A stretch of 64,000 nucleotides of DNA from an uncultured Myxococcales bacterium (GCA_937949945.1 CALFEQ010000195.1:62001-126000), one strand, 5' to 3'. Counted from the first letter of the stretch, positions 27,208 through 36,194 are shown. Made by a program: numbers and translations. The notes: generated from the sequence alone by a model not told the origin.

Positions 27208-27780
27208 TCAGCGCCCCCACCCCTTCTTCTCCGCCGCCGCCTTCGCGGCGATCGCCTCGTCGATCTGCTTCGCGAACGCCTCGAGCGCAGAATTGCCCTT
27301 CTCCATGTGCAGCGCCATGACGAGCTGGATCTTCGCCTGCTTGGGGTCGCCCTTCTTGAGCAGCTCTTCGGCGCGGAGCACGAAGGGGCGCGCTCCGGGC
27401 GAGCGGATCTTGTCGACGAGGCGGCCGCCGGTCGTGCTCGCGGGCGAGGCGAGGGAAGGGGGAGGCTCGCGCTCGACGACGAGGTCTTCCGGGCGGAGGA
27501 TGCCGTTCGCGAGCGCCTCGTCGTAACGTGCGCGGAGCGCCGGATCCGAGAGCACGCGCCACGCCTCGGTCCCGCGGCGGTAGATCTTGCCGATGGCGTC
27601 CTGCTCGGCGGGGTGGCGCCAGCGATGCGCGTCGGGGTGGAAGGTCTCGGCGAACTCGTGGAACGCGGCGCGTAGCTCGTCGTACGTCGCCGTGCGCTCG
27701 ACGCGGAAGAGCTCGTAGTAGGAGATCTCGTCGAGCGCAGCCATCCACTGCCTCAGCGCGACGGCGTCCATGGAGCCCAT
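27208..27780 (-). CDS. J-domain (DnaJ-like) co-chaperone
   Basis: J-domain proteins stimulate Hsp70 ATPase activity. Residues about 18-85 form the J-domain: ISYYELFRVERTATYDELRA, then the invariant HPD loop in FHPDAHRW, then helix IV (YRRGTEAWRVLSDPALRARY). The C-terminal 100 residues lack the Gly/Phe and zinc-finger regions of classical DnaJ. They include a TPR-like stretch (AEELLKKGDPKQAKIQLVMA) that may bind a client. It lies 107 bases downstream of the large Hsp70 gene on the same strand and is its obvious partner. The ATG at 27780 was chosen; an in-frame ATG three codons later is also possible. Confidence 0.88.
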   Translation of the reverse strand: MGSMDAVALRQWMAALDEISYYELFRVERTATYDELRAAFHEFAETFHPDAHRWRHPAEQDAIGKIYRRGTEAWRVLSDPALRARYDEALANGILRPEDLVVEREPPPSLASPASTTGGRLVDKIRSPGARPFVLRAEELLKKGDPKQAKIQLVMALHMEKGNSALEAFAKQIDEAIAAKAAAEKKGWGR

Positions 27781-27887
27781 GGCCGTTCGATCATACTCGA
27801 CCGAAGCGTGAGGCGCTCGGTGCACGCGGCGCGTGTCGACGCTTCACGCCGTCGAGCAACGATCCGAGGATCGTCGCTCGAGGTCGC

Positions 27888-30800
27888 TCACTGCGTCGGT
27901 CCACCCACGACGGATTGCTGGGCGAACCGGTTGATCATCATGACGACGGACGACTCGTCGGCGACGCCCACGAGCTGGAGCGTGGCGCGTGCCTCCTGTC
28001 CCGTCTGCACGTCGCGCGCGCGGACGCGGAGCGTGCCGTCGGCGTCGACCTCGAACGTGACGGCGACCGTGACCTCGCCGCGCTTCGCGGGCCGCAGGCC
28101 CGACAGCTCGACCTCGCCGAGATAGGTGTTCTCGGGGAAATGCGGGGCCTCGCCCTGGGCGACGCGCACGCGCACGGTGGTCTGCATGTCCCGGCCGGTC
28201 GCGAAGCGACGCGTGCGCTCGCACGGGATCTTCGAGTTCCTCGGAATGATCGTGTCCGTGTAACCGCCTGCCGTCTCGACGACGAGAGCGCGCGGCGTGA
28301 CGTCGACGAGGACGGGCGCCTTGTACGTCAGCGCCTGCGGCGCAGGAGGCGCGCCCGGGATGGCGGGGTTCGCGTCGAACGTGTTCAGCTGGAAGTCGAT
28401 CGGCTGGTTCGGGTTCGGCGGCGGCGCGGAGGAGAACGCGCCGAAGATCGGTGGCTGCGAAGGCATGCCCGCGGCAGGCGGCTGCGAAGCCATGCCCGCG
28501 CCCGGCGGAGCCGACGCGAAGCCAGGCGGCCCCGGTGGCGTGTACGCGGCCGGCGGTCCCGACCCGAACGAGAAGGGCTGCGCGCCCGGAGCCTGCGGCG
28601 GCGGAGCGGAGTACGGCTGCGGACCCATGCCCGGCGCCTGGGGCGGCGGAGCCGAGACCGGCTGCGGACCAGGGCCCTGCGGCGGAGTCGAGAACGGACG
28701 CGCGAGCGGCGGCACGCTCGACGTGTACGGGCCGGCGTACGGGGGAGGGGCGGACGGCGCGGGCGGTGCACCGAGCGCAGGCCCCGGTGCAGCGGGCGGC
28801 GCGACGGGCGCGGCGAACGCAGGCCCCGGCGGAGGAGGCGGGGCGAACGCCGGCGCCGGGGGCGGGGCGGGCGGCGCGGGCGCGGGCGGCGGTTGCGGCG
28901 AGCCGAAGGCCTCCGTCGTCGCGCCCGGCTTCGGAGGCGGCGGCTTCGGCTGCGCCGCCGGCGGCTTCGACGCGTCGGCGGAAGGCTGCCGCGTCGCGGG
29001 CGGCTTCGCGGCGGGTCCTGCGCCGGGCGCGCGCGCTTGCATCGATGCCGTGCGCGTCGAGGGCGGCGGATCCTCGATCCGCTCCATCGGACCGAACGGC
29101 TGCGGCGCGATGGGCGGCGGAGCCTTGCCCATCATCAGCGGCTTGGTCTGCGCGAGCTGCCCGGGCTTGCGAGCGGGCTTCGCGCGCGGGACGATGGCCG
29201 GCAGATCGGTGCGATCGATGAGGGAGGCGTGGTCGTCCTTCTCCTTCGGGGACGCGCCCTTCTTCTGGGTGACGGCCGCGGTATCGTCGTCGGCCTTGCG
29301 CGCTTGCGCCCGCGTCTTGTCGTCTTTCGCTGCGCTCGTCGTGTCGTCGCCCGGGATCAACGCCAGGTCCGGGACGTGGCCGAACGTGCCCTCGTCCGAG
29401 CCCGCTCCCGGCGACGTGACGCCCGACGTCGACACGAGGCTCAGGTCGGCGACGGCGCCGAACGTGCCGTCGGGTATCGATCGACGCGCCTGCGCGCCGC
29501 CGGCCTCGCGCTTCGGAGCGTCGTCGCCGAGCGGCGAGGGCACCGGGGCGTCGTTCATCATGCTCGGGAAGCTCGGGAGGCTCGCGCTCGTCGAGACGAG
29601 GCTCGGAGGCTCCTCGAGCGTGCCGAACGCCGGGACGCTCGGCTGGCGTTGTGTCGGCGCGGGGGCGGCGGCCGCGGGCGGGCTCGGCGGACGATTCGGC
29701 GGCGCGAGCCCGGGAGCGGTCGGCTGGCGCGAGCCCTTGCCGCCGGGCGCCGTCGGAGCGGGCGCGATGCCTTGGTGCGTCGGTCGCCGTCCGCCGGGCG
29801 GCGGCTGAGCGCCGAAGTCGGGGCCGACGACGGACGCGTTCGGCGGCATCGCGATGGCGTCGTTCGGAGGCGTCGAGCCGGCCGTCGACGCGAACGCGAA
29901 CTTGTCCGGCGGCGTCGAGCCGACGACCGATCCGAAGCCGAAGCTCGGCGGCGCGCTGCCGAACGCCGGCTTGAGCATCGCCGGATCGAGCTCGCTCGTC
30001 TGCGTGTGCTCCTGCGCGTCGGAGCGCTTCACACCGGGCGGCGCAGGGATGCTCCTGCGCCGCATGCCCTCGGTGAGCGCCGCGGCTTGGATCGCGGCGC
30101 CGATCGCCACGACCTCGTCCGGGTTGATGCGATCCATCGGCGGCGAGCCGAAGAACGCCTCGACGCGCTTGCGCACGAGCGGGACGCGCGTCGATCCGCC
30201 GACCAGGATCACCTTGTCGAAGGACGTCGGCGACAGGCGCGCCAGCGAGAGCGCGTCCTGCGTCACCTTGAAGGTCCGGTCGATGATCGGCGTGATCATC
30301 GCGTCGAAGTCCTTGCGGGTGAGCGTGAACGTGAGGCTCAACGTGGCCCCGCCCGTGCCGTGCGCGAGGTCCTTGACGACGACCGTGTGCGTCTCGGCGG
30401 TCGAGAGCGCGATCTTCACCTCCTCGGCGCTCGCCTTCAGCCGCTCGTACATCTGCGGGTCCTGCCGCGCGTCGATGCGGTGCTGCCGCAGGAACGTCTC
30501 CGCCATGCGATCGGCGATGAGGTTGTCGATGTCGTCGCCGCCGAGGAACGAGTCGCCCGCGGTCGCGAGCACCTCGAAGACGTTGCCGTTCAGGTCGAGC
30601 AGCGTGCAGTCGAAGGTCCCGCCGCCGAAGTCGTACACGGCGACGCGCTCGTTGCCGGTGCGCCCGAGCCCGTACGCGAGCGCCGCCGCCGTCGGCTCGT
30701 TCAAGATGCGGAGGACCTCGAGCCCGGAGACGCGGCCGGCCACCTTCGTGGAGGCGCGCTGGAGCTCGTTGAAGTGCGCGGGGACGGTGATGACCGCGCG

Positions 30801-31205
30801 CTCGACGGGCGTGCCGAGGGCGGCCTCCGCGATCTGCCGGGCGCGCTTGAGGACGAACGCGCTGATCTCCGGCAACGTGTAGTCCTGACCGCGCGCGTGG
30901 ACGAGCGGGCCCTGTCCCGGGCCCTCGCGCAGCTCGAACGCGAAGCGCTGCCGAGCCTGCACGATCTCGGGGCTGTTCCACGAGCGGCCGATGAGGCGCT
31001 TCGTGCTGTAGATCGTGTTCTTGGCGTCGATGATGCGGCGCGCCTTCGCCGCGGCACCGACGAGGACCTCGCCGTTCGGATGGAAGCTGACGACGCTCGG
31101 CAGAAGGCGCGAGCCCTTCTCGTCTGCGAGGACGTGCACCTTGCCCGTACGGACGCATCCGACGACGGTGTTGGTCGTCCCAAGGTCGATGCCGACGACG
31201 CTCAC
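27888..31205 (-). CDS. Hsp70-family chaperone with a ~570-residue Pro-rich linker and no lid
   Basis: Residues 1-380 are a complete Hsp70 ATPase domain: GIDLGTTNTVVG, VPAHFNELQR, NEPTAAALAYGLG, VYDFGGGTFD, VGGSTRVPLV and NPDEVVAIGAA all appear in order. Residues about 960-1080 are the substrate-binding beta-domain (VLVDVTPRALVVETAGGYTD, then IIPRNSKIPCERTRRFATG). Normal Hsp70s join these by about ten residues. Here about 570 Pro/Ala/Gly/Gln-rich, probably disordered residues intervene, with repeats such as SAPPPQAPG. The C-terminal helical lid is absent: the protein ends about 25 residues after the beta-domain. GTG start. A J-protein gene follows. Client and mechanism are unknown; standard interdomain allostery would be hard to keep. 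Confidence 0.92.
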   Translation of the reverse strand: MSVVGIDLGTTNTVVGCVRTGKVHVLADEKGSRLLPSVVSFHPNGEVLVGAAAKARRIIDAKNTIYSTKRLIGRSWNSPEIVQARQRFAFELREGPGQGPLVHARGQDYTLPEISAFVLKRARQIAEAALGTPVERAVITVPAHFNELQRASTKVAGRVSGLEVLRILNEPTAAALAYGLGRTGNERVAVYDFGGGTFDCTLLDLNGNVFEVLATAGDSFLGGDDIDNLIADRMAETFLRQHRIDARQDPQMYERLKASAEEVKIALSTAETHTVVVKDLAHGTGGATLSLTFTLTRKDFDAMITPIIDRTFKVTQDALSLARLSPTSFDKVILVGGSTRVPLVRKRVEAFFGSPPMDRINPDEVVAIGAAIQAAALTEGMRRRSIPAPPGVKRSDAQEHTQTSELDPAMLKPAFGSAPPSFGFGSVVGSTPPDKFAFASTAGSTPPNDAIAMPPNASVVGPDFGAQPPPGGRRPTHQGIAPAPTAPGGKGSRQPTAPGLAPPNRPPSPPAAAAPAPTQRQPSVPAFGTLEEPPSLVSTSASLPSFPSMMNDAPVPSPLGDDAPKREAGGAQARRSIPDGTFGAVADLSLVSTSGVTSPGAGSDEGTFGHVPDLALIPGDDTTSAAKDDKTRAQARKADDDTAAVTQKKGASPKEKDDHASLIDRTDLPAIVPRAKPARKPGQLAQTKPLMMGKAPPPIAPQPFGPMERIEDPPPSTRTASMQARAPGAGPAAKPPATRQPSADASKPPAAQPKPPPPKPGATTEAFGSPQPPPAPAPPAPPPAPAFAPPPPPGPAFAAPVAPPAAPGPALGAPPAPSAPPPYAGPYTSSVPPLARPFSTPPQGPGPQPVSAPPPQAPGMGPQPYSAPPPQAPGAQPFSFGSGPPAAYTPPGPPGFASAPPGAGMASQPPAAGMPSQPPIFGAFSSAPPPNPNQPIDFQLNTFDANPAIPGAPPAPQALTYKAPVLVDVTPRALVVETAGGYTDTIIPRNSKIPCERTRRFATGRDMQTTVRVRVAQGEAPHFPENTYLGEVELSGLRPAKRGEVTVAVTFEVDADGTLRVRARDVQTGQEARATLQLVGVADESSVVMMINRFAQQSVVGGPTQ

Positions 31206-31358
31206 GCCTGGATCTCTACCACCTTCCGCTCGGGCCGAGGAAACCTTTGCCTTTCGCCGATCTCGCGGTCACCCGAGGGGTCGCGGTCTCGTGCTCGAAG
31301 GAGCACTCCAGCTCTCGGGGGAGGACGAATCACGAAAAGCGGGTATCCTCGCCAGAGC

Positions 31359-33575
31359 GTGGAGAGGAGGGACGACGCGAGCCCGTCGATACCAGCGCCG
31401 AGCAGCGCTCCATCCACGGTGGGCGCGTGGCGAGCTCTTCCGCGGGGCGGCTACTACGTTCCGACGTCCGCCGGCCCGATCCAGATCGGCGTCCCTCCCG
31501 AGACCATCAAGGACGTGATGGAGCTCGCGCTCGACGTCCCGGTCGCGTACGTCCTTCCACGCGAGCTGTTCGATCGTCGTCGCGGCCTGTCCGTCGCGGA
31601 GTTCGAGTTCCCGACGTACTACAGCTTCTTCCTCCTCAACCGACGCGCGCGCCTCGTCGTCGCGTCACGAGACATCGAGCGGCGCGTGCGGGCGGTCTTC
31701 CAGGAGTCGCTCTTCGGTCCCGCGACGGAGCCGCTCCCCAGCGAGTTCGCGGACGACTACCCGAAGTCGCATCGCCCGAACTTCAAGAAGGAGAGCGACT
31801 GGTTCCGGACGCTGCCGGGCAAGGGGCGCCTCACGGTCGACGACCTCGTCGAGTTCCTCGTCGCCGAGAACGGCGAGGCGAGGATCGACGAGCGCGTGAC
31901 GATCGACTTCGGCTCGGACTTCATCTCGGTGCGCGACGGCGATCGCGAGATCGCGTCCGTCGGCGCGACGATCAGCCTGCCGGGGCGCGCGCAGACCGAT
32001 CCCGACGTCGACTGGCCGGCGTTCTCGCCGCCCTCGTTCGGCGTCACGGTGCTCGGCGCGAGCCACGGGTTCGATCCCTGCGGCAAGACGACGGGCTTCC
32101 TCCTGTGGATCGGAGGCCGCGCCATCCTCGTCGATCCGCCGACGGACTCGACGGAGTACCTGCGCAGGCGCGGCGTCGCGCCGAAGACGATCGACGGCGT
32201 CATCCTCACGCACTGCCACGCCGACCACGACGCGGGCACGTTCCAGAAGCTCCTCGAGGAGTCGCGGATCAGCCTCTACACGACGCCGCACATCCTCGGC
32301 TCGTTCCTCCGCAAGTACTCGGCGCTGTCCGGGATCCCGGAGGACGTCCTCCGCCGTACGTTCTCGTTCCATCCCGTCCGCATCGGCGCGCCCGTCTACG
32401 TCCGCGGCGGAGAGCTCTGGTTCCGCTACACGCTCCACTCGATCCCGACGATCGGCTTCGACGCGTTCTACGGGAACCGCAGCATCTCGATCTCCGGCGA
32501 CACGCTCTGGGATCCGGAGCGCGTGACGCAGATGTTCGAGGCGGGCGTCCTCGAGCGCGCGCGCTACGAGGACCTCGTCTCGTTCCCCGCCCACCACAGC
32601 GCGATCCTCCACGAGGCCGGGATCCCGCCGCTGCACACGCCGGCGTCCGCGCTCGCGAAGCTGCCGGAGGAGGTGAAGAAGCGTCTCTACCTCGTCCACA
32701 TCGCCGCGAAGGACGTCCCCGAGGGCGTCGGCCTCCAGGCCGCGCGCGAAGGCCTCGAGCACACCATCCGCGTCGAGCCGTCGAGCACGCCGCGCTTCGC
32801 CGAAGCGATCGAGCTGCTCGACGCCTTCGCGATGGTCGACTTCCTCCGCGATCTGCCGCTCTCCCGCGCGCGCTCGCTCCTGCAGGTCGCGCGCCGCATG
32901 AAGGTCCCGGCCGGCGAGCGCATCGTGACGCAGGGCGCGCGAGGCGACAGCTTCTACATCATCGTGCACGGCACGGTGGAGATCGTGAAGGACGGCACCC
33001 CGATCCGGCGCTACCGAGCCGGGGACTACTTCGGGGAGATGTCGATCCTCCTCGAGCAGCCGCGATCCGCGGACGCCGTGTCGCTCACCGAGGTCGATCT
33101 CATCGCGATCGACCGCAACGACTTCCTCGCCATCCTGCGCGGCAGCGAGATGCTGACGCGGCTCGAACGCCTCGTGCGCGTCCGTGACGAGGGCGCGTGG
33201 GAGCTCTTCACGAAGAACTCGGTGCTCTCGTCGCTGACGTCCGCGCAGAAGACGCAGCTTCAGACGTACCTCTCGCCGTTCCGCGCGGCCGACGACGAGG
33301 TGCTCTGGACGGCCGGCGACGTCCCGACGAGGGCCTACCTCCTCGACGACGCCGTCGTGACGATGCGCTGCCCGAGCGGCGAGCTGAAGCCTTTCACGAG
33401 CGGCGCCTTCGTCGGCGAGATCGACGCCCTCCGGTCGGGCGCCGCCTCCCCGAGCTCCGCCCGAGTGACGCGCGCCGGCAGGCTCTTCGCGATCGAGCGT
33501 GCGGACCTCACGCGCTTCTTCGACGACAACCCGGGCGTCTACCTCGCGTTCCTGGGCGCGCGCTTCGTCGAATGA
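31359..33575 (+). CDS. MBL-fold hydrolase fused to cyclic-nucleotide-binding domains
   Basis: A 738-residue protein with an uncharacterised N-terminal region (1-220). Next comes a metallo-beta-lactamase fold with the metal motif THCHADHDAG at about 284-293, further ligands in ISGDTLW, and SFPAHHSAILHEAG. A classical cNMP-binding domain (about 517-580) has the phosphate cassette GDYFGEMSILLEQPRSADAV. A second, degenerate cNMP fold lies at about 647-735, where FVGEIDALRSGAASPSSARV replaces the cassette. A plausible reading is a hydrolase gated by cAMP or cGMP. The GTG at 31359 opens the frame and an in-frame GTG at 31419 is an alternative; neither has a strong ribosome binding site. It is divergent from the Hsp70 gene. 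Confidence 0.85.
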   Translation: MERRDDASPSIPAPSSAPSTVGAWRALPRGGYYVPTSAGPIQIGVPPETIKDVMELALDVPVAYVLPRELFDRRRGLSVAEFEFPTYYSFFLLNRRARLVVASRDIERRVRAVFQESLFGPATEPLPSEFADDYPKSHRPNFKKESDWFRTLPGKGRLTVDDLVEFLVAENGEARIDERVTIDFGSDFISVRDGDREIASVGATISLPGRAQTDPDVDWPAFSPPSFGVTVLGASHGFDPCGKTTGFLLWIGGRAILVDPPTDSTEYLRRRGVAPKTIDGVILTHCHADHDAGTFQKLLEESRISLYTTPHILGSFLRKYSALSGIPEDVLRRTFSFHPVRIGAPVYVRGGELWFRYTLHSIPTIGFDAFYGNRSISISGDTLWDPERVTQMFEAGVLERARYEDLVSFPAHHSAILHEAGIPPLHTPASALAKLPEEVKKRLYLVHIAAKDVPEGVGLQAAREGLEHTIRVEPSSTPRFAEAIELLDAFAMVDFLRDLPLSRARSLLQVARRMKVPAGERIVTQGARGDSFYIIVHGTVEIVKDGTPIRRYRAGDYFGEMSILLEQPRSADAVSLTEVDLIAIDRNDFLAILRGSEMLTRLERLVRVRDEGAWELFTKNSVLSSLTSAQKTQLQTYLSPFRAADDEVLWTAGDVPTRAYLLDDAVVTMRCPSGELKPFTSGAFVGEIDALRSGAASPSSARVTRAGRLFAIERADLTRFFDDNPGVYLAFLGARFVE

Positions 33576-33589
33576 TCGACGGGGAGAGA

Positions 33590-33705
33590 GACAGGGGCTT
33601 CGGAGGGAGACTCCCTCTTGCGTGCGAACGCTGCGCGTTTCACACGCAAAGGGAGTCTCCGTTCCGACTTGTAGCGCCTCGCGCAACGGCGGGGCTCGAC
33701 GCGAC
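33590..33705 (+). repeat. Dispersed hairpin repeat, copy A
   Basis: The conserved core is AAAGGGAGTCTCC (33648-33660), then 18 bases, then TCGCGCAACGGCG (33679-33691). The same two blocks with the same 18-base gap occur at 51674-51717 and, reversed, at 51820-51863. In this copy the core pairs with an upstream arm: 33606-33624 and 33643-33660 form an 18-19 base stem with one bulge. A smaller stem, AACGC/GCGTT, lies inside the loop. The copy sits between convergent genes. It could be a mobile MITE-like element, an RNA structure, or a bidirectional terminator. Confidence 0.65.
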
Positions 33706-33788
33706 CGAACGCCGATGAACGGAGAGAGCGAACGCCGAGGGGCGCGAGCAACGCGGCCTCGTCGCATCCTTCGAAGGCGAGGAGACCA

Positions 33789-33805
33789 CTGAGGACTGAG
33801 GACTG
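33789..33805 (+). repeat. CTGAGGACTGAGGACTG repeat
   Basis: A further copy of the CTGAGGACYGAGGAC family, three bases before the stop codon of the convergent GMC oxidoreductase gene. It follows repeat copy A by about 85 bases, with a short direct repeat (CGAACGCCGA at 33706 and 33730) between them. Confidence 0.55.
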
Positions 33806-33808
33806 CCG

Positions 33809-35362
33809 TCAGGCCGCCCGCCGCTGCGCTCCGTCGCCGTACGCCGCCGCGATCCCCCGCGCGAGGCGGAGCGCCATCGCCATCACCGGCAGCTGCGAGT
33901 TCACGCCGATGCTCGTCGGGAGGACGCTTCCGTCGGTGACCCAGAGGTCCTTGACCAGCCACGACTCGCCGTTCGGGTTCACGACGCCGTGCCCCGGCGT
34001 CGCGCTCATCCGCGCGGAGCCGAGCGGGTGGAACGACATGCACTCGACGCGACGTGCCGGGGGAGGCGAGGCGAGGAGCGCGCGGAGCTCCGCGGGGCTC
34101 TTCAGCGGAGCGGCGCCGAAGATGGGCAGGAGCACCTCGCGTGCGCCGGCCGCGAACGCCATCTCGCCGAGGATGCCGATGCCGCGCCACATGCGCGCGC
34201 GGTCGCGGGCGCTCATCCGGTACGTGACGAGCGGCTCGCGCGCGAGCCAGCGCCGCACGCGTCCGCCGGCCTCGTCGTGGACCATCGCGCCGAAGAACGC
34301 GAGGTGCGGGAGCGAGCGCACGAGCCGCCGGTGCTCGCGTCCGACGCCCGGGAACGCGGCCGCGAGGATGTTCGGTGCCGTGTAGACGCCGAGGAGCGTG
34401 ATCCCCTCGTCGGCGAAGTGATCGCTGTAGACGCTCTGCATCGCGCCGTCCCAGCCGTCGACTCGCTCGTCGAAGAGCGCGCCGACGCGGAAGGCGGGGT
34501 GGAGCGTGAGGTTGCGGCCGACGTGCTTCGTCGAGATGCCGCTCTTCTGCAAGAGGACGGGCGTGTGGATCGAGCCGCACGCGACGACGACCGCGCGCGC
34601 GCGGACCTCGAAGGGCACGCGCGCCTCGCCGGTCTCCTCGTCGACGAAGCGGCCCCTGACGCCGCGCGCGGCGCCGCCCTCGACGAGGATCTTCTCGACG
34701 AGCGCGTCGGAGACGATCGTCGCGCCGCGTGCGCACGCCTCCGGCAGCATGACGACGTCGACGCTCATCTTCGCGCCGTTCGGGCATCCGAAGTTGCATC
34801 GCGCCGCGCCCTTGCACCTCGGCGCGTTGCGGCGCAGCGGCTTCATCGGGATCCCGAGCTTGTCGGCGCCCTCGACGAACAGCTCGGTCGATCGCGAGCG
34901 CATCGAGTCGGGGACCGTCGTGACGGAGAGGTCGCGCTCGAGCTCCTCGAAGTAGGGCGCGAGCGCGTCCGGCGTCAGCCCCTCGAGGCCGAGCCGCGTC
35001 GACCAGTCGTGCAGCACGTCGTCCGGGATGCGGAAGCACACGCCGCCGGTGAGCACGCTCGACCCGCCGACGCACTTGCCGGCCAGCACGCTCATCACCG
35101 GCGTGTCCCCGAGGCCCAAAGCGACGCCGAGGCCGGCCTCACGCGCGAGCATCTTGAGCCCCTCGGTCGGCGAGAACTTCGAGTACACCGCGGCGGGGTA
35201 GTGCCCGCCTTCTTCGAGCACGACGACACGGAGCCCCGCACGCGCGAGCTCCCGAGCGACGACGGCGCCGCCGGCGCCCGATCCGACGACGACGACGTCG
35301 GTGCTCGCCGCGAAGCGAGCGCGCTGGCGGCGACCCTCGACGACGTTCATCGCTCCCGTCAC
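33809..35362 (-). CDS. GMC-family FAD oxidoreductase (alcohol/sterol oxidase type)
   Basis: GMC enzymes oxidise alcohols with FAD. The dinucleotide fold VVVGSGAGGAVVARELARAG is at about residues 21-40, and the second signature is ACGSIHTPVLLQKSG. The C-terminal active-site region includes SFHPLGSARM and WVTDGSVLPTSIGVNSQLPV, with the usual His and Asn. An insert with three close Cys (CKGAARCNFGC, followed by PNGAK) is typical of the cholesterol-oxidase/long-chain fatty alcohol oxidase branch. The GTG start at 35362 overlaps the stop of the upstream gene (GTGA) and lies four bases after AGGAGG. An ATG four codons later is an alternative. The substrate is probably a lipid or sterol alcohol, inferred from the branch. 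Confidence 0.9.
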   Translation of the reverse strand: MTGAMNVVEGRRQRARFAASTDVVVVGSGAGGAVVARELARAGLRVVVLEEGGHYPAAVYSKFSPTEGLKMLAREAGLGVALGLGDTPVMSVLAGKCVGGSSVLTGGVCFRIPDDVLHDWSTRLGLEGLTPDALAPYFEELERDLSVTTVPDSMRSRSTELFVEGADKLGIPMKPLRRNAPRCKGAARCNFGCPNGAKMSVDVVMLPEACARGATIVSDALVEKILVEGGAARGVRGRFVDEETGEARVPFEVRARAVVVACGSIHTPVLLQKSGISTKHVGRNLTLHPAFRVGALFDERVDGWDGAMQSVYSDHFADEGITLLGVYTAPNILAAAFPGVGREHRRLVRSLPHLAFFGAMVHDEAGGRVRRWLAREPLVTYRMSARDRARMWRGIGILGEMAFAAGAREVLLPIFGAAPLKSPAELRALLASPPPARRVECMSFHPLGSARMSATPGHGVVNPNGESWLVKDLWVTDGSVLPTSIGVNSQLPVMAMALRLARGIAAAYGDGAQRRAA

Positions 35363-36033
35363 GCGACCTCCTGCGTCCGCTGGGCGAGCCGCTCGGCGTC
35401 GCCATGGCCGTCCTCGGCGCGAGGCGGCTCCGAGCGAGCAGACGCCACCAGGGCAGACTCGGAGTCCTTGAGCCGGACACCGCTCTCGACCGGGGCGGGG
35501 AGGACCGTCGCCGGATGGGCGATCTCCGGCAGCTCGGGCGCGGTGCCGGCCGTCGCGGCGATCGGAAGCGCGCGCCTGTAACGCCGGCGCTCGTGCTCGT
35601 AGCCCATGCTGCGGAGCTCGGACGCGTCCTCGTAGAAGAGGAACGTCATGACCGTGCGCCAGCCGATGAAGGCGAACGCCAGGCTCGAGGTGGCTCGCTC
35701 GAGGCGCGAGAGGACCGCGACGCGCTCTCCGAGCGCGAGGCGCTCGAGCGTGGTCAGCCGCACGAGGAAGAGGAGCGGCGCGACGCGGACGAGGAAGAGC
35801 GCCATGCGCATCGCGAAGCGCGTCGTCTTGCTCGCCGCGCTGACGAACGCGTCGACCTCGGCCACGTGCGCATCGAGGCGCGCGGGATCGACGTCGCCGT
35901 CCTCGGCGAACATCGCCTCGGCCATCGCACGCACCACGACCCGCTCGGATCGAGAGAGGGTGCTGCGTCGAGAGGAGCGGCGGGCCACGTCCCTGTACAA
36001 GGTAGCGGCTCGAGTGCGAAGTGCACGTCGCAC
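35359..36033 (-). CDS. Partner subunit of the GMC oxidoreductase, membrane-associated (224 aa)
   Basis: The gene overlaps the GMC oxidoreductase by four bases. The product starts with a basic helix and LSRSERVVVRAMAEAMFAED, which resembles the N-terminal helical domain of long-chain fatty alcohol oxidases (LSxxE...). Hydrophobic segments follow, MRMALFLVRVAPLLFLVRL (about 75-95) and LAFAFIGWRTVMTFLFYEDA (about 118-137). In plants the equivalent region is fused to the GMC domain; here it appears as a separate protein. It probably anchors the enzyme to the membrane and helps present lipid substrate. The C-terminal 75 residues are Pro/Glu/Ala-rich and probably disordered. Confidence 0.65.
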   Translation of the reverse strand: MRRALRTRAATLYRDVARRSSRRSTLSRSERVVVRAMAEAMFAEDGDVDPARLDAHVAEVDAFVSAASKTTRFAMRMALFLVRVAPLLFLVRLTTLERLALGERVAVLSRLERATSSLAFAFIGWRTVMTFLFYEDASELRSMGYEHERRRYRRALPIAATAGTAPELPEIAHPATVLPAPVESGVRLKDSESALVASARSEPPRAEDGHGDAERLAQRTQEVA

Positions 36034-36194
36034 TGCGAATTTGCGTACGCAACTGTCGCACGTGATTCCGATGCCTTACGGTCCAGCGCGCCGCGCGGAG
36101 CCGGTGCCATCGCGCTCGTCGAGCTGGTCGGATGTAATCAAACGTAGGACACTTCGGTGCGGCCCCGTGATGCAGCGGCGCCGTGCCCCGACCG

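Noticed and set aside
28400..29000. Repeated GC-rich units that could suggest a CRISPR-like array
   Set aside because: The units vary, have no constant spacers and translate as the Pro-rich linker of a conserved protein.
28297..29808. Gly/Ala-rich plus-strand frame resembling a PE_PGRS-type protein
   Set aside because: It is the complement of the Pro/Ala-rich linker of the Hsp70 gene. The minus strand carries conserved Hsp70 domains on both sides in the same frame.
27528..31358. Very long plus-strand open frame in front of the MBL gene
   Set aside because: It is antisense to the Hsp70 and J-domain genes; its Arg-rich product is a by-product of GC-rich third positions. The real gene begins near 31359.
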